Shown: positions 28,745 to 37,208 of the stretch, in pieces | Layout: each line of letters starts with the position of its first letter | Numbering within the stretch: position 1 is the first letter of the stretch | Assembly: GCF_001714725.1 (NCBI RefSeq) | Contig: NZ_CP016447.1 | Location: 3,777,501-3,841,500 of the forward strand | Direction of reading: 5' to 3' | DNA length: 64,000 bases | Source of the DNA: Acidovorax sp. RAC01 | Lineage (GTDB): Bacteria; Pseudomonadota; Gammaproteobacteria; Burkholderiales; Burkholderiaceae_C | Translations under genes and position numbers: made by a program | The notes under the pieces: generated by a model | Databases searched by the model: none | What the model saw: only the letters and a program-made list of their open reading frames with translations | Told to the model about the DNA's origin: nothing

Positions 28745-28810
28745 ACGTGACATGACCCCGACAGCCCACACGGTTGAACCCGGCGCAAGCCTTTCATTGC
28801 AGGAATTCGC

Positions 28811-31129
28811 ATGGCATCCCTCTTGCTGACCTTCAAGACCCGGCTGGCGGGCTGGTTCAGCTTCATTCCGCACCCGCTGCGCCCCGTGCTGGGCTGGGCC
28901 CTGCTGGCCGGGCCTGCAGCGGTGCTGCTGTATGCGCTGGCGCTGGTGCCGTTCACCCCGTCCACCGCCGACATCCGCAAGGCCAAGAGCGAGCTGCCGG
29001 CGCAGCTCATGTCGGCCGACGGCAAACTGCTGGCCGAGTACCGCTGGGCGAACCGCGAATGGGTGGAACTGAACCAGATCTCTCCCAACGTCATCGACGC
29101 GCTGATCGCCACCGAAGACCACCGGTTTTACGGCCACTTCGGGCTGGACTGGCGGCGCACCGCGGCGTCGGTGGTGCACACGCTGCGCGGTGATCCGCAG
29201 GGCGGCTCCACCATCACCCAGCAGCTGGCGCGCAATCTGTTTCCTGAGGAAATCGGCCGCTCGCGCACCATCACGCGCAAGCTCAAGGAGGCGATCACCG
29301 CGCTCAAGATCGAGGCCTCGTACTCCAAGGAAGAAATCCTGGAGACGTACCTCAACACCGTGCCGTTTCTGTACAACGCCTACGGCATCGAGATGGCCGC
29401 GCGCACGTATTTCGACAAGTCGGCCGACAAGCTCAACGTGCTGGAAAGCGCCACGCTGATCGGCATGCTCAAGGGCACGGCCTACTACAACCCCGTGCTC
29501 AACCCCGACCGCGCGCTTTCCCGGCGCAACACGGTGCTGGGGCAGATGCTCAAGCACGGCAAACTCGACCAGAAGCAGTTCGATGCCCTGCAAAAGCGCC
29601 CCCTGCGCGTGAACTTCGAGCGCCAGACCGAGGTGATGGGCCCGGCCCCGCACTTTGCGATGCAGCTGCGCAAGCAGCTCATTGCCTGGGCCGACAGCAA
29701 CGGCTACAGCCTGTATGCCGACGGGCTGGTGATCCGCACCACCATCGACTCGCGCCTGCAGGCCTTTGCCAACCAGGCCGTGGCGCGGCAGGGGCGGCAG
29801 TTGCAGTCGGTGGCCGATGCCGCTTGGTCGCAGAAAAACGGCTGGGTGCCGGGCAACGAGCTTATCCAGACGCTGGTGCGTGAAACGACCCAGTACCGCG
29901 AGGCGGTGGAAAAAGGCGAGCCGGCCGACGAGGTGTTGAAGGCACTGCTGGCTGACACCAGCTTCATGCAAAAGCTGCGCGCCGAAAAGACGCGCGTGCA
30001 GGCCGGCTTCATGGCGCAAGACCCGGTCACCGGCCATGTGCTGGCCTGGGTGGGCAGCCGCGACTTTGGCGTGGACCCGTTCGACCATGTGCAGGCCGCC
30101 CGCCGCCAGCCGGGCTCCACCTTCAAGCCGTTTGTGTATGGCGCGGCCTTTGCGCAGGGGGCATCGCCCGATGACGTGCTGATGGACACCGCGGTGGAGA
30201 TCCCGCTGGGTGGCGGCCGCGTGTGGCGACCTACCGATGGCGGCCCGCCCAGTGATGCGCCGATGTCGCTGGCCGAGGGCCTCGCGCTGTCCAAGAACAC
30301 CATCACCGCGCAGGTGATGCAGCAGGTGGGCCCGGCCCGCGTGGCGGAGGTGGCGCGGGCACTGGGCGTGCGCCAGTCGCCGCTGGAAGAAGTGCCATCG
30401 CTGGCCCTGGGCACCAGCCCGGTCACGCTCAAGGAAATGGTGTCGGCCTACAGCTCCATCGTGAACCTGGGCCGCTACATCGAGCCCGTGCTCATCACCC
30501 AGATCGAAGACCGCCACGGCAAGGTGCTGGAAACCTTTGCCAGGCCCGTGGCCGAAGAGGTGTTCTCGCCCCGCGCGGCGCAAACCCTGCGCAACACCAT
30601 GCGCGGCGCGGTAGACCGGGGTACGGCCGCTGCCATCCGCTCGCGCTACGGCATCCAGGCCGACGTGGCGGGCAAGACGGGTACCACGCAGGACAACACC
30701 GACGGCTGGTTCATCCTCATGCACGCCCGCGTGGTGGCCGGGGCCTGGGCGGGTTTCAACGATGGCCGCATCACCCTGCGCAGCGACGCCTGGGGGCAGG
30801 GCGCCCGCAGCGCACTGCCCATGGTGGGCGACTTCATGCAGCAGGCGCTGCGCACCAGGGTGATCAGCAACACCGACCGGTTTGTGGACGAGTTTGCGAC
30901 CCAGCCGGAGGCACCACCGGCCGATGCCCCGCTGAACACGATGCGCGACTGGCTGCGCGGCCTGTTTGGGGGCGGTGACGGTTCCGCGCCCGTGCCGGTG
31001 CCACCGCCTGCGTGGCCCGGTGGCCCCGTGCAGCGCCCGCAAGGCGACGGGCGGCTGCCGCCCGTGACCACCGACCCTGGCTACCCCTCGGGCCCACCGG
31101 TTCCGGCGGAAGAGCGCATCGGCGGGTGA
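28811..31129 (+). CDS. mrcA: class A penicillin-binding protein 1A
   Basis: Bifunctional peptidoglycan synthase in the inner membrane, 772 residues. N-terminal anchor ([20 protein letters not shown], about 25-45), glycosyltransferase domain with EDHRFYGHFGLD and GGSTITQQLARNL (about 100-140), and transpeptidase domain with GSTFKPF (active Ser), SKNT and KTGTTQ. The last 70 residues are Pro/Gly-rich and probably disordered. No OB-like insertion typical of enterobacterial PBP1a is obvious, and the linker is short (about 300-330). Follows ligA in the same direction by 66 bp. Confidence 0.93.
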   Translation: MASLLLTFKTRLAGWFSFIPHPLRPVLGWALLAGPAAVLLYALALVPFTPSTADIRKAKSELPAQLMSADGKLLAEYRWANREWVELNQISPNVIDALIATEDHRFYGHFGLDWRRTAASVVHTLRGDPQGGSTITQQLARNLFPEEIGRSRTITRKLKEAITALKIEASYSKEEILETYLNTVPFLYNAYGIEMAARTYFDKSADKLNVLESATLIGMLKGTAYYNPVLNPDRALSRRNTVLGQMLKHGKLDQKQFDALQKRPLRVNFERQTEVMGPAPHFAMQLRKQLIAWADSNGYSLYADGLVIRTTIDSRLQAFANQAVARQGRQLQSVADAAWSQKNGWVPGNELIQTLVRETTQYREAVEKGEPADEVLKALLADTSFMQKLRAEKTRVQAGFMAQDPVTGHVLAWVGSRDFGVDPFDHVQAARRQPGSTFKPFVYGAAFAQGASPDDVLMDTAVEIPLGGGRVWRPTDGGPPSDAPMSLAEGLALSKNTITAQVMQQVGPARVAEVARALGVRQSPLEEVPSLALGTSPVTLKEMVSAYSSIVNLGRYIEPVLITQIEDRHGKVLETFARPVAEEVFSPRAAQTLRNTMRGAVDRGTAAAIRSRYGIQADVAGKTGTTQDNTDGWFILMHARVVAGAWAGFNDGRITLRSDAWGQGARSALPMVGDFMQQALRTRVISNTDRFVDEFATQPEAPPADAPLNTMRDWLRGLFGGGDGSAPVPVPPPAWPGGPVQRPQGDGRLPPVTTDPGYPSGPPVPAEERIGG

Positions 31130-31238
31130 CTGCGCCACCGCCAGGGGGGGCTGTCATGCTGGACAGCCAGGCCACCCGCTGACCCAGGGCACGGCCGGTA
31201 GAGACCGCCTCTGAATCGGGAGCAGCCCGTTTCAAGCG

Positions 31239-31790
31239 TCAGTCGATATCGATGCAGTGCAGCCCGATGGCCCCGGCCTTGCGGTCGGCAAAGTACGCCT
31301 CCAGCGTCTCCTTCACGGTGCGAAACGCAATCTCGTCCCACGGTACGTCGTGCTCTTCAAACAGGCGCGCCTCGATGGTCTCATGGCCGGGGTTGAACTG
31401 GTCGCTGAGCAGCCGGGCCTGGTAGAACAGGTGAACCTGCCCCACGCGGCGCACGTTGAGCAGGCTGAACAGCGGGCCGATCTCGATCTGGGCACCGGCC
31501 TCCTCGTCCGTCTCGCGGGCGGCGCCCTGGGCGGTGGTTTCATCGAGTTCCATGAACCCGGCAGGCAGCGTCCACTTGCCCCAGCGCGGCTCGATGTTGC
31601 GCTTGCACAGCAGTACGCGCCCGTCATCGAGCACCGGCACCGTGCCCACCACGTTCAGCGGGTTCTCGTAGTGCACCAGTCCGCAGGCGGGGCACACGGC
31701 ACGCAGCTTGGTGTCGCCATCGTCGGGCAGGCGGTACGCCACGGCGGTGCCGCAGTCGCGGCAGTGTTTGATGGGGCTGCGGTAGGTCAT
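31239..31790 (-). CDS. NUDIX hydrolase with N-terminal zinc ribbon
   Basis: A 183-residue hydrolase. Residues 8-40 hold a Cys4 ribbon (CRDCGT, then CPACGLVHYENP), and the NUDIX box is intact: GFMELDETTAQGAARETDEE then AG (about 80-102), fitting Gx5Ex7REUxEExGU with Thr at one hydrophobic site. Family members with this ribbon act on NAD(H) or ADP-ribose-like substrates, but others differ, so the substrate is not assigned. No operon partner; it is convergent with mrcA and upstream of a repeat. Confidence 0.88.
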   Translation of the reverse strand: MTYRSPIKHCRDCGTAVAYRLPDDGDTKLRAVCPACGLVHYENPLNVVGTVPVLDDGRVLLCKRNIEPRWGKWTLPAGFMELDETTAQGAARETDEEAGAQIEIGPLFSLLNVRRVGQVHLFYQARLLSDQFNPGHETIEARLFEEHDVPWDEIAFRTVKETLEAYFADRKAGAIGLHCIDID

Positions 31791-31811
31791 GCGGAAATAT
31801 CAGTCAAAGTG

Positions 31812-31853
31812 GGCTCTGGCGCACGTTTTACATGCGCCTTCAGCTATCAAAAT
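31812..31853 (-). repeat. AT-rich N16-spaced repeat, copy 8
   Basis: Minus-strand copy with a well conserved end: GGCTCTGGCGCA (31812-31823, 10 of 12), 16 nt, TCAGCTATCAAAAT (31840-31853). Between the NUDIX start and the fumarylpyruvate hydrolase-like stop. Confidence 0.75.
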
Positions 31854-31873
31854 GTGAGTAAAAAGCCCCTGGC

Positions 31874-32569
31874 TCACACCACTGTCAGGCGCAGGCTGCC
31901 CAGGCCGTCCACGCCACCGTCGAGCGTGTCGCCGCGCACCACGGCACCTACGCCTTCGGGCGTGCCGGTGTAGATCAGATCGCCGGGCTGCAGCTCCCAG
32001 GCGGCCGACAGGTGCTCGATGGTTTCTGCAATGTTCCAGATGAGCTGGCTCACGTTGCTGCGCTGGCGGTCTGCGCCGTTGACCTGCAGCCAGATGGCGG
32101 CCTTGCCCACATCACCTGCCTGCGCGGCCGGGGTGATGGGCCCGATGGGCGCGCTGGCGTCAAAGCCCTTGCCGATGCACCAGGGGCGGCCCTGCTTTTT
32201 CATCTCGCCCTGCAGGTCGCGCCGGGTCATATCGAGGCCCACCGCATAGCCGTAGATGTGCGGGAACGCATCGGCGGCAGCAATGTTCTTTCCTCCCTTA
32301 CCGATGGCCACCACCAGTTCGATCTCGTGGTGCAGGTTGGCGGTGAGGCTGGGGTAGGGCAGCTGGCCGGTTTCACCCGCGTTGACCACCACCAGCGCAT
32401 CGGCCGGCTTCATGAAGAAAAACGGCGGCTCGCGGCCGGTAAAGCCCATTTCCTTGGCGTGCTCTTCATAGTTGCGGCCCACGCAGTAGATGCGGTGCAC
32501 GGGGAAGCGGTCGGCAATGCCCACCACGGGCACGCTGACCACCGGCGCGGGAGAAAACACATAGCTCAT
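31874..32569 (-). CDS. fumarylacetoacetate hydrolase-family protein, probable fumarylpyruvate hydrolase
   Basis: Hydrolyses a C-C bond in a beta-diketo acid; 231 residues, the short FAH form. Metal-site residues are visible: YCVGRNYEEHAKEM, FFFMKPADAL, and HHEIELVVAIGKGGKN (the two Glu of the family motif), then DMTRRDLQ and GTPEGVG. Start is ATG 32569 with GAGGA upstream. It resembles NagK-type fumarylpyruvate hydrolases of the gentisate route. A MarR gene is divergent and a glutathione-dependent isomerase follows that gene, which fits the maleylpyruvate to fumarylpyruvate to fumarate and pyruvate steps. No ring-cleavage dioxygenase is in the window. Confidence 0.85.
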   Translation of the reverse strand: MSYVFSPAPVVSVPVVGIADRFPVHRIYCVGRNYEEHAKEMGFTGREPPFFFMKPADALVVVNAGETGQLPYPSLTANLHHEIELVVAIGKGGKNIAAADAFPHIYGYAVGLDMTRRDLQGEMKKQGRPWCIGKGFDASAPIGPITPAAQAGDVGKAAIWLQVNGADRQRSNVSQLIWNIAETIEHLSAAWELQPGDLIYTGTPEGVGAVVRGDTLDGGVDGLGSLRLTVV

Positions 32570-32794
32570 GTCGGTCCTCGTCTGTCTGGATGCGGATGGA
32601 ATCGGTCGGCGAAGGTGCCGGGCCTGCTCGCGGCTGGCCACCGGTCTGCTGGATCGCTGCCAACGGGCAGGCTCAGGCTGGAATCGGGTGCGGCTGCAGT
32701 ACCCAAAACAGCCCGGTTTCAGCGATCTCGATGGACTGGCTGGCAGTGTGCCACGGGCGCAGAGGCCGTGTTGCGGGACGCTACACTCGCGCCC

Positions 32795-33250
32795 ATGGCA
32801 AAGAGCTTCGACTTCCAAAACACGCCAGGGCACTTGGTGCGCCGCGCCCACCAGCGCACGGTGGCGCTTTTCATGGAAGAAACCGCGGGTTTTGACGTGA
32901 CGCCGGTGCAGTTCGCCATCCTGCACGAGCTGCTGGCCCAGCCCGGGGAAGACCAGGTCACGCTGGCATCGCGGGTGGCGTTTGATGCGGCCACGTCAGG
33001 GTCGGTGATCGGGCGGCTTGAAAAGCGCGGCTGGATCCGTCGCGAGCCCGACACCCGCGACCGCCGCCGCAAGCTGCTGTGGATCACCCCCGAAGGCGAG
33101 GTGGCCGCCCTGCAGATGCGCGCCGCCGCCGAGCGCGTTCAGGAGCGCCTGACCGCACCGCTCAACACCGACGAACGCGCCCAGCTGATGGCCCTGCTGA
33201 CCAAGGTGGTCTACCAGCACCAGGATCCGGCCGGCACCTCCGGCGCCTGA
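32795..33250 (+). CDS. MarR-family regulator
   Basis: A 151-residue winged-helix regulator: helix-turn-helix about residues 50-90 (VTLASRVAFDAATSGSVIGRLEKRGWI), wing REPDTRDRRRKLLWIT, and flanking dimer helices. ATG 32795 is chosen because the domain begins right after it; a TACACT at 32781 is a possible -10 very close to the start. Divergent from the FAH-family gene (225 bp) and upstream of the isomerase gene, so it probably regulates this aromatic-acid module. No palindrome stands out in the intergenic DNA. Confidence 0.88.
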   Translation: MAKSFDFQNTPGHLVRRAHQRTVALFMEETAGFDVTPVQFAILHELLAQPGEDQVTLASRVAFDAATSGSVIGRLEKRGWIRREPDTRDRRRKLLWITPEGEVAALQMRAAAERVQERLTAPLNTDERAQLMALLTKVVYQHQDPAGTSGA

Positions 33251-33328
33251 ATGACCCCTCGCTCCCCGGCCGCCCGTCGCCTGCAGCACCCGTGCAGCCC
33301 CCGGCCCGGCTTCTTACGGTAATCCACC

Positions 33329-33997
33329 ATGCAGCTGTACAACTATTTCCGATCTTCAGCCTCGTTTCGCGTGCGCATCGCGCTGGAAATCAAGGGTCTG
33401 GGCTACGACTACATCCCCGTGCACCTGGTCAAGGGCGAGCACCGCGACCCCGCCTACCTGGAGCGCGTGGGCGATGCGCTGGTACCCACGCTGGTCACGG
33501 ACGGCGGCGCGGCACTATCGCAGTCGATGGCCATCATCGAATACCTGGAAGACACCCACCCCACGCCCGCGCTGCTGCCTTCCACGCCGCTGGCCCGTGC
33601 ACGGGTGCGCGCTTTGGCGCAGATGGTGGCGTGCGACATCCACCCCATCAACAACCTGCGCGTGCTGAAGTACCTGGTGCACGAGCTGAAGGTGACCGAA
33701 GACGCCAAGACAGCGTGGTACCGCCACTGGGTGCGCAGCGGGCTGGAGGCCTTTGAGCGTCAGCTGCAGCTGCTGGCCGATGAACGCAGCTCGCAGGGCC
33801 TGGCGCCTTCGGTGCTCTGCTGGGGCGACACGCCCACGCTGGCCGACTGCTGCCTGGTGCCGCAGGTCTTCAACGGCCAGCGCTTCAATGTGGACCTGGG
33901 CGGCCTGCCGCTGACCATGGGCGCGTTCGAGGCCTGCATGGCGCTACCGGCCTTCCAGCGGGCCCAGCCCTCGTCTTGTCCGGACAACGAGGCGTGA
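33329..33997 (+). CDS. maiA: glutathione-dependent maleylacetoacetate/maleylpyruvate isomerase
   Basis: Zeta-class glutathione transferase fold, 222 residues. Cis-trans isomerisation of maleylpyruvate or maleylacetoacetate using glutathione. Thioredoxin-like N-domain with SSASFRVRIAL (the usual Cys of SSCS is Ala here), GDALVPTLV and QSMAIIEYLED; all-helical C-domain with ACDIHPINNLRVL. The partner FAH-like gene lies across the MarR gene. The stop overlaps the next start by 4 nt (GTGA). The gene symbol follows the family; the maleylpyruvate isomerase role is equally likely. Confidence 0.85.
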   Translation: MQLYNYFRSSASFRVRIALEIKGLGYDYIPVHLVKGEHRDPAYLERVGDALVPTLVTDGGAALSQSMAIIEYLEDTHPTPALLPSTPLARARVRALAQMVACDIHPINNLRVLKYLVHELKVTEDAKTAWYRHWVRSGLEAFERQLQLLADERSSQGLAPSVLCWGDTPTLADCCLVPQVFNGQRFNVDLGGLPLTMGAFEACMALPAFQRAQPSSCPDNEA

Positions 33998-34908
33998 GCG
34001 GTCTTGCGCCTCCTGCAGCCGTACCTCGGGCATCACTGCCCGTGGACTGGCTGACGCCCAACTGGCCCGCGCCTGCGGGCGTGCACGCGCTGTGCACCGC
34101 GCGCAGCGGCGGCGTCAGCACCGGGCCCTATGCCAGCTGCAATCTTGGCGACCATGTGGGGGACGACCCCGCTGCCGTGCAGGCCAACCGCACGCGGCTG
34201 ACGGACGCGCTGCGCTTGGTGACCCCCGGGGCATCGCCGGTGTTTCTCAAGCAGGTGCACGGCAACGGCGTGGTGGCCCTTGTGCCGAGCACGGCCGATG
34301 GTGCCGAGGCCGACGCCTGCGTGACCACCTCGGCAGGCGTGGCCTGCACCATCATGGTGGCCGACTGCCTGCCCGTGCTGCTGACCCACACCTCAGGCGC
34401 CGTGGTGGCCGCAGCCCATGCAGGCTGGCGCGGGCTGGCCGGGCAGGGCGCTGCTCAGCATCCTCAGGGGGTACTGGAGGCGGTTTTTGAACGTTTTAGT
34501 GCCCTGGGGCTTGATTTGATTGCCCCTGATGCTATCAGTAAACTAGCAACAGAGGGCAAGCCGGCAAGCAGCGCAGTGGCCGCTGAAACGCTGGCCTGGC
34601 TGGGCCCGTGCATCGGGCCCAGCGCGTTTGAGGTGGGCGGTGAAGTGCGCGAGGCGTTTTGCGCCACCAACCCTGCCGCTGCGGCCTGCTTCGTGCCCCG
34701 CGCTGAACACCCGGGCAAGTTCCTGTGTGACCTGGCGGGCCTGGCACGGCTGCGGCTGCAGGCGCTGGGCATCACCCGCATCTACGGCAACAACAGCAGT
34801 GCGCCGTGGTGCACGGTCACCAACGCTTCACGGTTCTTTTCGCACCGCCACGGCAGCGCCCACGGCGGGGGCAGCGGGCGCTTCGCTGCCTGCATCTGGA
34901 AGGGGTGA
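33994..34908 (+). CDS. pgeF: peptidoglycan editing factor PgeF (laccase-domain, YfiH family)
   Basis: YfiH/PgeF proteins trim wrong muropeptide precursors and also show metal-dependent oxidase activity. The metal ligands are visible: KQVHGNGVV (His), VADCLPVLL (Cys) and AAHAGWRGL (His). The C-terminal FSHRHGSAHGG and GRFAACIWK are typical. GTG 33994 overlaps the previous stop; TTG 33976 is an alternative, and the ribosome site is weak for both. An insert of about 35 residues after HAGWRGL (FSALGLDLIAPDAISK and following) is atypical and contains repeat copy 9. The 3' end overlaps a minus-strand gene by 81 bp. Confidence 0.87.
   Translation: MSGLAPPAAVPRASLPVDWLTPNWPAPAGVHALCTARSGGVSTGPYASCNLGDHVGDDPAAVQANRTRLTDALRLVTPGASPVFLKQVHGNGVVALVPSTADGAEADACVTTSAGVACTIMVADCLPVLLTHTSGAVVAAAHAGWRGLAGQGAAQHPQGVLEAVFERFSALGLDLIAPDAISKLATEGKPASSAVAAETLAWLGPCIGPSAFEVGGEVREAFCATNPAAAACFVPRAEHPGKFLCDLAGLARLRLQALGITRIYGNNSSAPWCTVTNASRFFSHRHGSAHGGGSGRFAACIWKG
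34500..34541 (-). repeat. AT-rich N16-spaced repeat, copy 9, inside pgeF
   Basis: In gene sense: TGCCCTGGGGCT (34500-34511, 7 of 12), 16 nt, GATGCTATCAGTAA (34528-34541). Translated in the family's usual frame as APDAISK. More diverged than the ligA and meaB copies. Confidence 0.55.
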
Positions 34909-35184
34909 TGTGACCGAGGGGTGCGCAATGGCCTCGGCTTGCGCCGTGTCTGCCGCACCCTGCCGCTGTGCTTCGTCATAGGCCGTCTGCTCGGCCGCTT
35001 CGCGGGCCTTGATGGCACGTTTGCGCGACGGCGTGCCCAGGATGTACACCAGGATCCCCATGGGCAGCAGGCCGTACAGGACAAACGTGATGATGGCGCC
35101 CAGCACGGTGCCGTTGGGGCTGGTGGCTTCGGCCACCGCCATCATCAACGTCACGTAAGCCCAGGCGATGACGATCAGGTACAT
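34828..35184 (-). CDS. small membrane protein of unknown function
   Basis: A 118-residue protein with two membrane helices (YLIVIAWAYVTLMMAVAEAT and VLGAIITFVLYGLLPMGILVYIL), then a charged helix (PSRKRAIKAREAAEQTAYDE) and an Ala/Pro-rich tail. Not recognised; it has the look of a conserved Burkholderiales inner-membrane protein. ATG 35184 has GGAAA upstream. Its last 81 bp overlap the convergent end of pgeF. It is divergent from phaC. Confidence 0.7.
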   Translation of the reverse strand: MYLIVIAWAYVTLMMAVAEATSPNGTVLGAIITFVLYGLLPMGILVYILGTPSRKRAIKAREAAEQTAYDEAQRQGAADTAQAEAIAHPSVTSPLPDAGSEAPAAPAVGAAVAVRKEP

Positions 35185-35308
35185 TGGTTTTCCATCAAAA
35201 ATAGCGTTGTTACATTGCCTGCAGGCGCGGCGTGGGCAACAATGCAAGCGCATATTCCGCAAGACCGATAGCCTGCATCACACAGCGACCACGCACCGAG
35301 GACACCGC

Positions 35309-37009
35309 ATGACGACCGAATCACCCTGGGGCCAGAGCGCCCAGCAGTTCCAGCAGATTTTCGGGCAAGGCTGGGCGCAGGCACTGCAATCGCTGCAGAA
35401 ACTCGACGCAGGTGCGCCAATACCGGCGGCCCCGCCCATCAAGTTCGCCCCCGAGCGGCTTCAGGAACTGCAGCAGCAGTATCTCAAGGAAGCCCAGGAC
35501 CTGTGGGCGCAGGGCCTTCAGGGCAAGGCCGAGATCAAGGACCGCCGCTTTGCCGGCGACGGCTGGGCCAGCAACCCGGTGGCGGCCTTTTCAGCCGCGG
35601 CCTACCTGCTCAACGCCCGCACGCTGATGGGGCTGGCCGACGCAGTCGAAGGCGATGAAAAGACCCGTGCGCGCATCCGTTTCGGGGTGGAGCAGTGGAT
35701 GGCGGCCATGGCCCCCAGCAACTACCTGGCCTTCAACGTCGAGGCGCAAAAGAAGGCCATCGAAACCAAGGGCGAGAGCATCGCCAAGGGGATGCAGAAC
35801 CTGCTGCACGACATCACGCAGGGCCACGTCTCGATGACGGACGAGAGCCTGTTCGAGGTGGGTCGCAATGTGGCCACCACCGAAGGCGCGGTGGTGTTTG
35901 AGAACGAACTGTTCCAGCTGCTCGAATACAAGCCGCTCACGGCCAAGGTGTACGAGCGTCCGTTCCTGCTGGTGCCCCCTTGCATCAACAAGTTCTACAT
36001 CCTCGATTTGCAGCCCGAGAACTCGCTCATCCGCTACGCGGTGGAGCAGGGCCACCGCACCTTCGTGGTGAGCTGGCGCAACCCCGATGCATCGCTGTCG
36101 CACAAGACGTGGGACGACTATGTGGAAGACGGCGCCATGGCGGCCGTGGACGTGGTGCAGAACATCACCGGAGCCGAGCAGATCAACGCGCTGGGCTTTT
36201 GCGTGGGCGGCACCATCCTGAGCAACGCGCTGGCCGTGTTTGCGGCCCGCGGCGACGAGCCCGTGGCCAGCGCCACCTTCCTCACCACCCTCATCGATTT
36301 CACCGACACGGGCATCCTCGACGTGTTCATCGACGAGGCGTTCGTGAAGTTCCGCGAGATGCAGATGGGCAGCGGCGGGCTGATGAAAGGCCAGGACCTG
36401 GCTTCCACCTTCAGCTTCCTGCGCCCCAACGACCTGGTGTGGAACTACGTGGTGGGCAACTACCTCAAGGGCGAAACACCACCCCCGTTCGACCTGCTGT
36501 ACTGGAACAGTGACAGCACCAACCTGCCGGGCCCGTTCTATGCGTGGTACCTGCGCAACTTCTACCTCGAAAACAAGCTCGTGCAGCCCGGCGCGCTCAC
36601 GGTGTGCGGCGAAAAGCTCGACCTCAACAACCTTGATCTGCCCGTGTACATCTACGGCTCGCGCGAGGACCACATCGTGCCCGCCACCGCCGCATACGCA
36701 TCCACGCAGGTGCTCCCCGGCAAGAAGCGCTTCGTGATGGGCGCATCGGGCCACATTGCAGGCGTGATCAACCCGCCTGCCAAGGGCAAGCGCAGCCACT
36801 GGATCCGCGCCGACGGCAAGTTCCCCGGCACGCTCGACGAATGGCTGGCAGGAGCGACGGAGCATCCCGGCAGCTGGTGGACCGACTGGTCCAGCTGGCT
36901 CAAGGGCCACGCGGGCAAGCAGATCGCTGCGCCCAAGACCTACGGCAAAGGCACGAAATTCAAGGCCATCGAGCCGGCGCCCGGCAGCTACGTCAAGCAA
37001 AAGGCCTGA
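35309..37009 (+). CDS. phaC: class I polyhydroxyalkanoate synthase
   Basis: Polymerises 3-hydroxyacyl-CoA into PHA at the granule surface. 566 residues; long helical N-terminal domain, then an alpha/beta-hydrolase core with catalytic Cys298 in GFCVGG, Asp454 in SREDHIVP and His482 in GASGHIAG. ATG 35309 is preferred over earlier in-frame ATG because GAGGA lies just before and homologues begin close to here. phaA follows in the same direction after 199 bp, so phaC may be transcribed separately. Confidence 0.96.
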   Translation: MTTESPWGQSAQQFQQIFGQGWAQALQSLQKLDAGAPIPAAPPIKFAPERLQELQQQYLKEAQDLWAQGLQGKAEIKDRRFAGDGWASNPVAAFSAAAYLLNARTLMGLADAVEGDEKTRARIRFGVEQWMAAMAPSNYLAFNVEAQKKAIETKGESIAKGMQNLLHDITQGHVSMTDESLFEVGRNVATTEGAVVFENELFQLLEYKPLTAKVYERPFLLVPPCINKFYILDLQPENSLIRYAVEQGHRTFVVSWRNPDASLSHKTWDDYVEDGAMAAVDVVQNITGAEQINALGFCVGGTILSNALAVFAARGDEPVASATFLTTLIDFTDTGILDVFIDEAFVKFREMQMGSGGLMKGQDLASTFSFLRPNDLVWNYVVGNYLKGETPPPFDLLYWNSDSTNLPGPFYAWYLRNFYLENKLVQPGALTVCGEKLDLNNLDLPVYIYGSREDHIVPATAAYASTQVLPGKKRFVMGASGHIAGVINPPAKGKRSHWIRADGKFPGTLDEWLAGATEHPGSWWTDWSSWLKGHAGKQIAAPKTYGKGTKFKAIEPAPGSYVKQKA

Positions 37010-37208
37010 TTTAGCGCATGCCCGCAGCGGGGCGGCAAGCAGCGCGTCATGCACGCTCTGCCGGCCAGACCGCCGGGCATGCGAACCCTGTTGGGCAACA
37101 CTGTTCGGCGCGGTCCGCAGCCCCATTCACACGCATACGCAGTTGCACTGACATGGCGCACTGCGAGAATCACACCAGTCAACTTCTCCCAACCACAAGG
37201 ACAATCCC

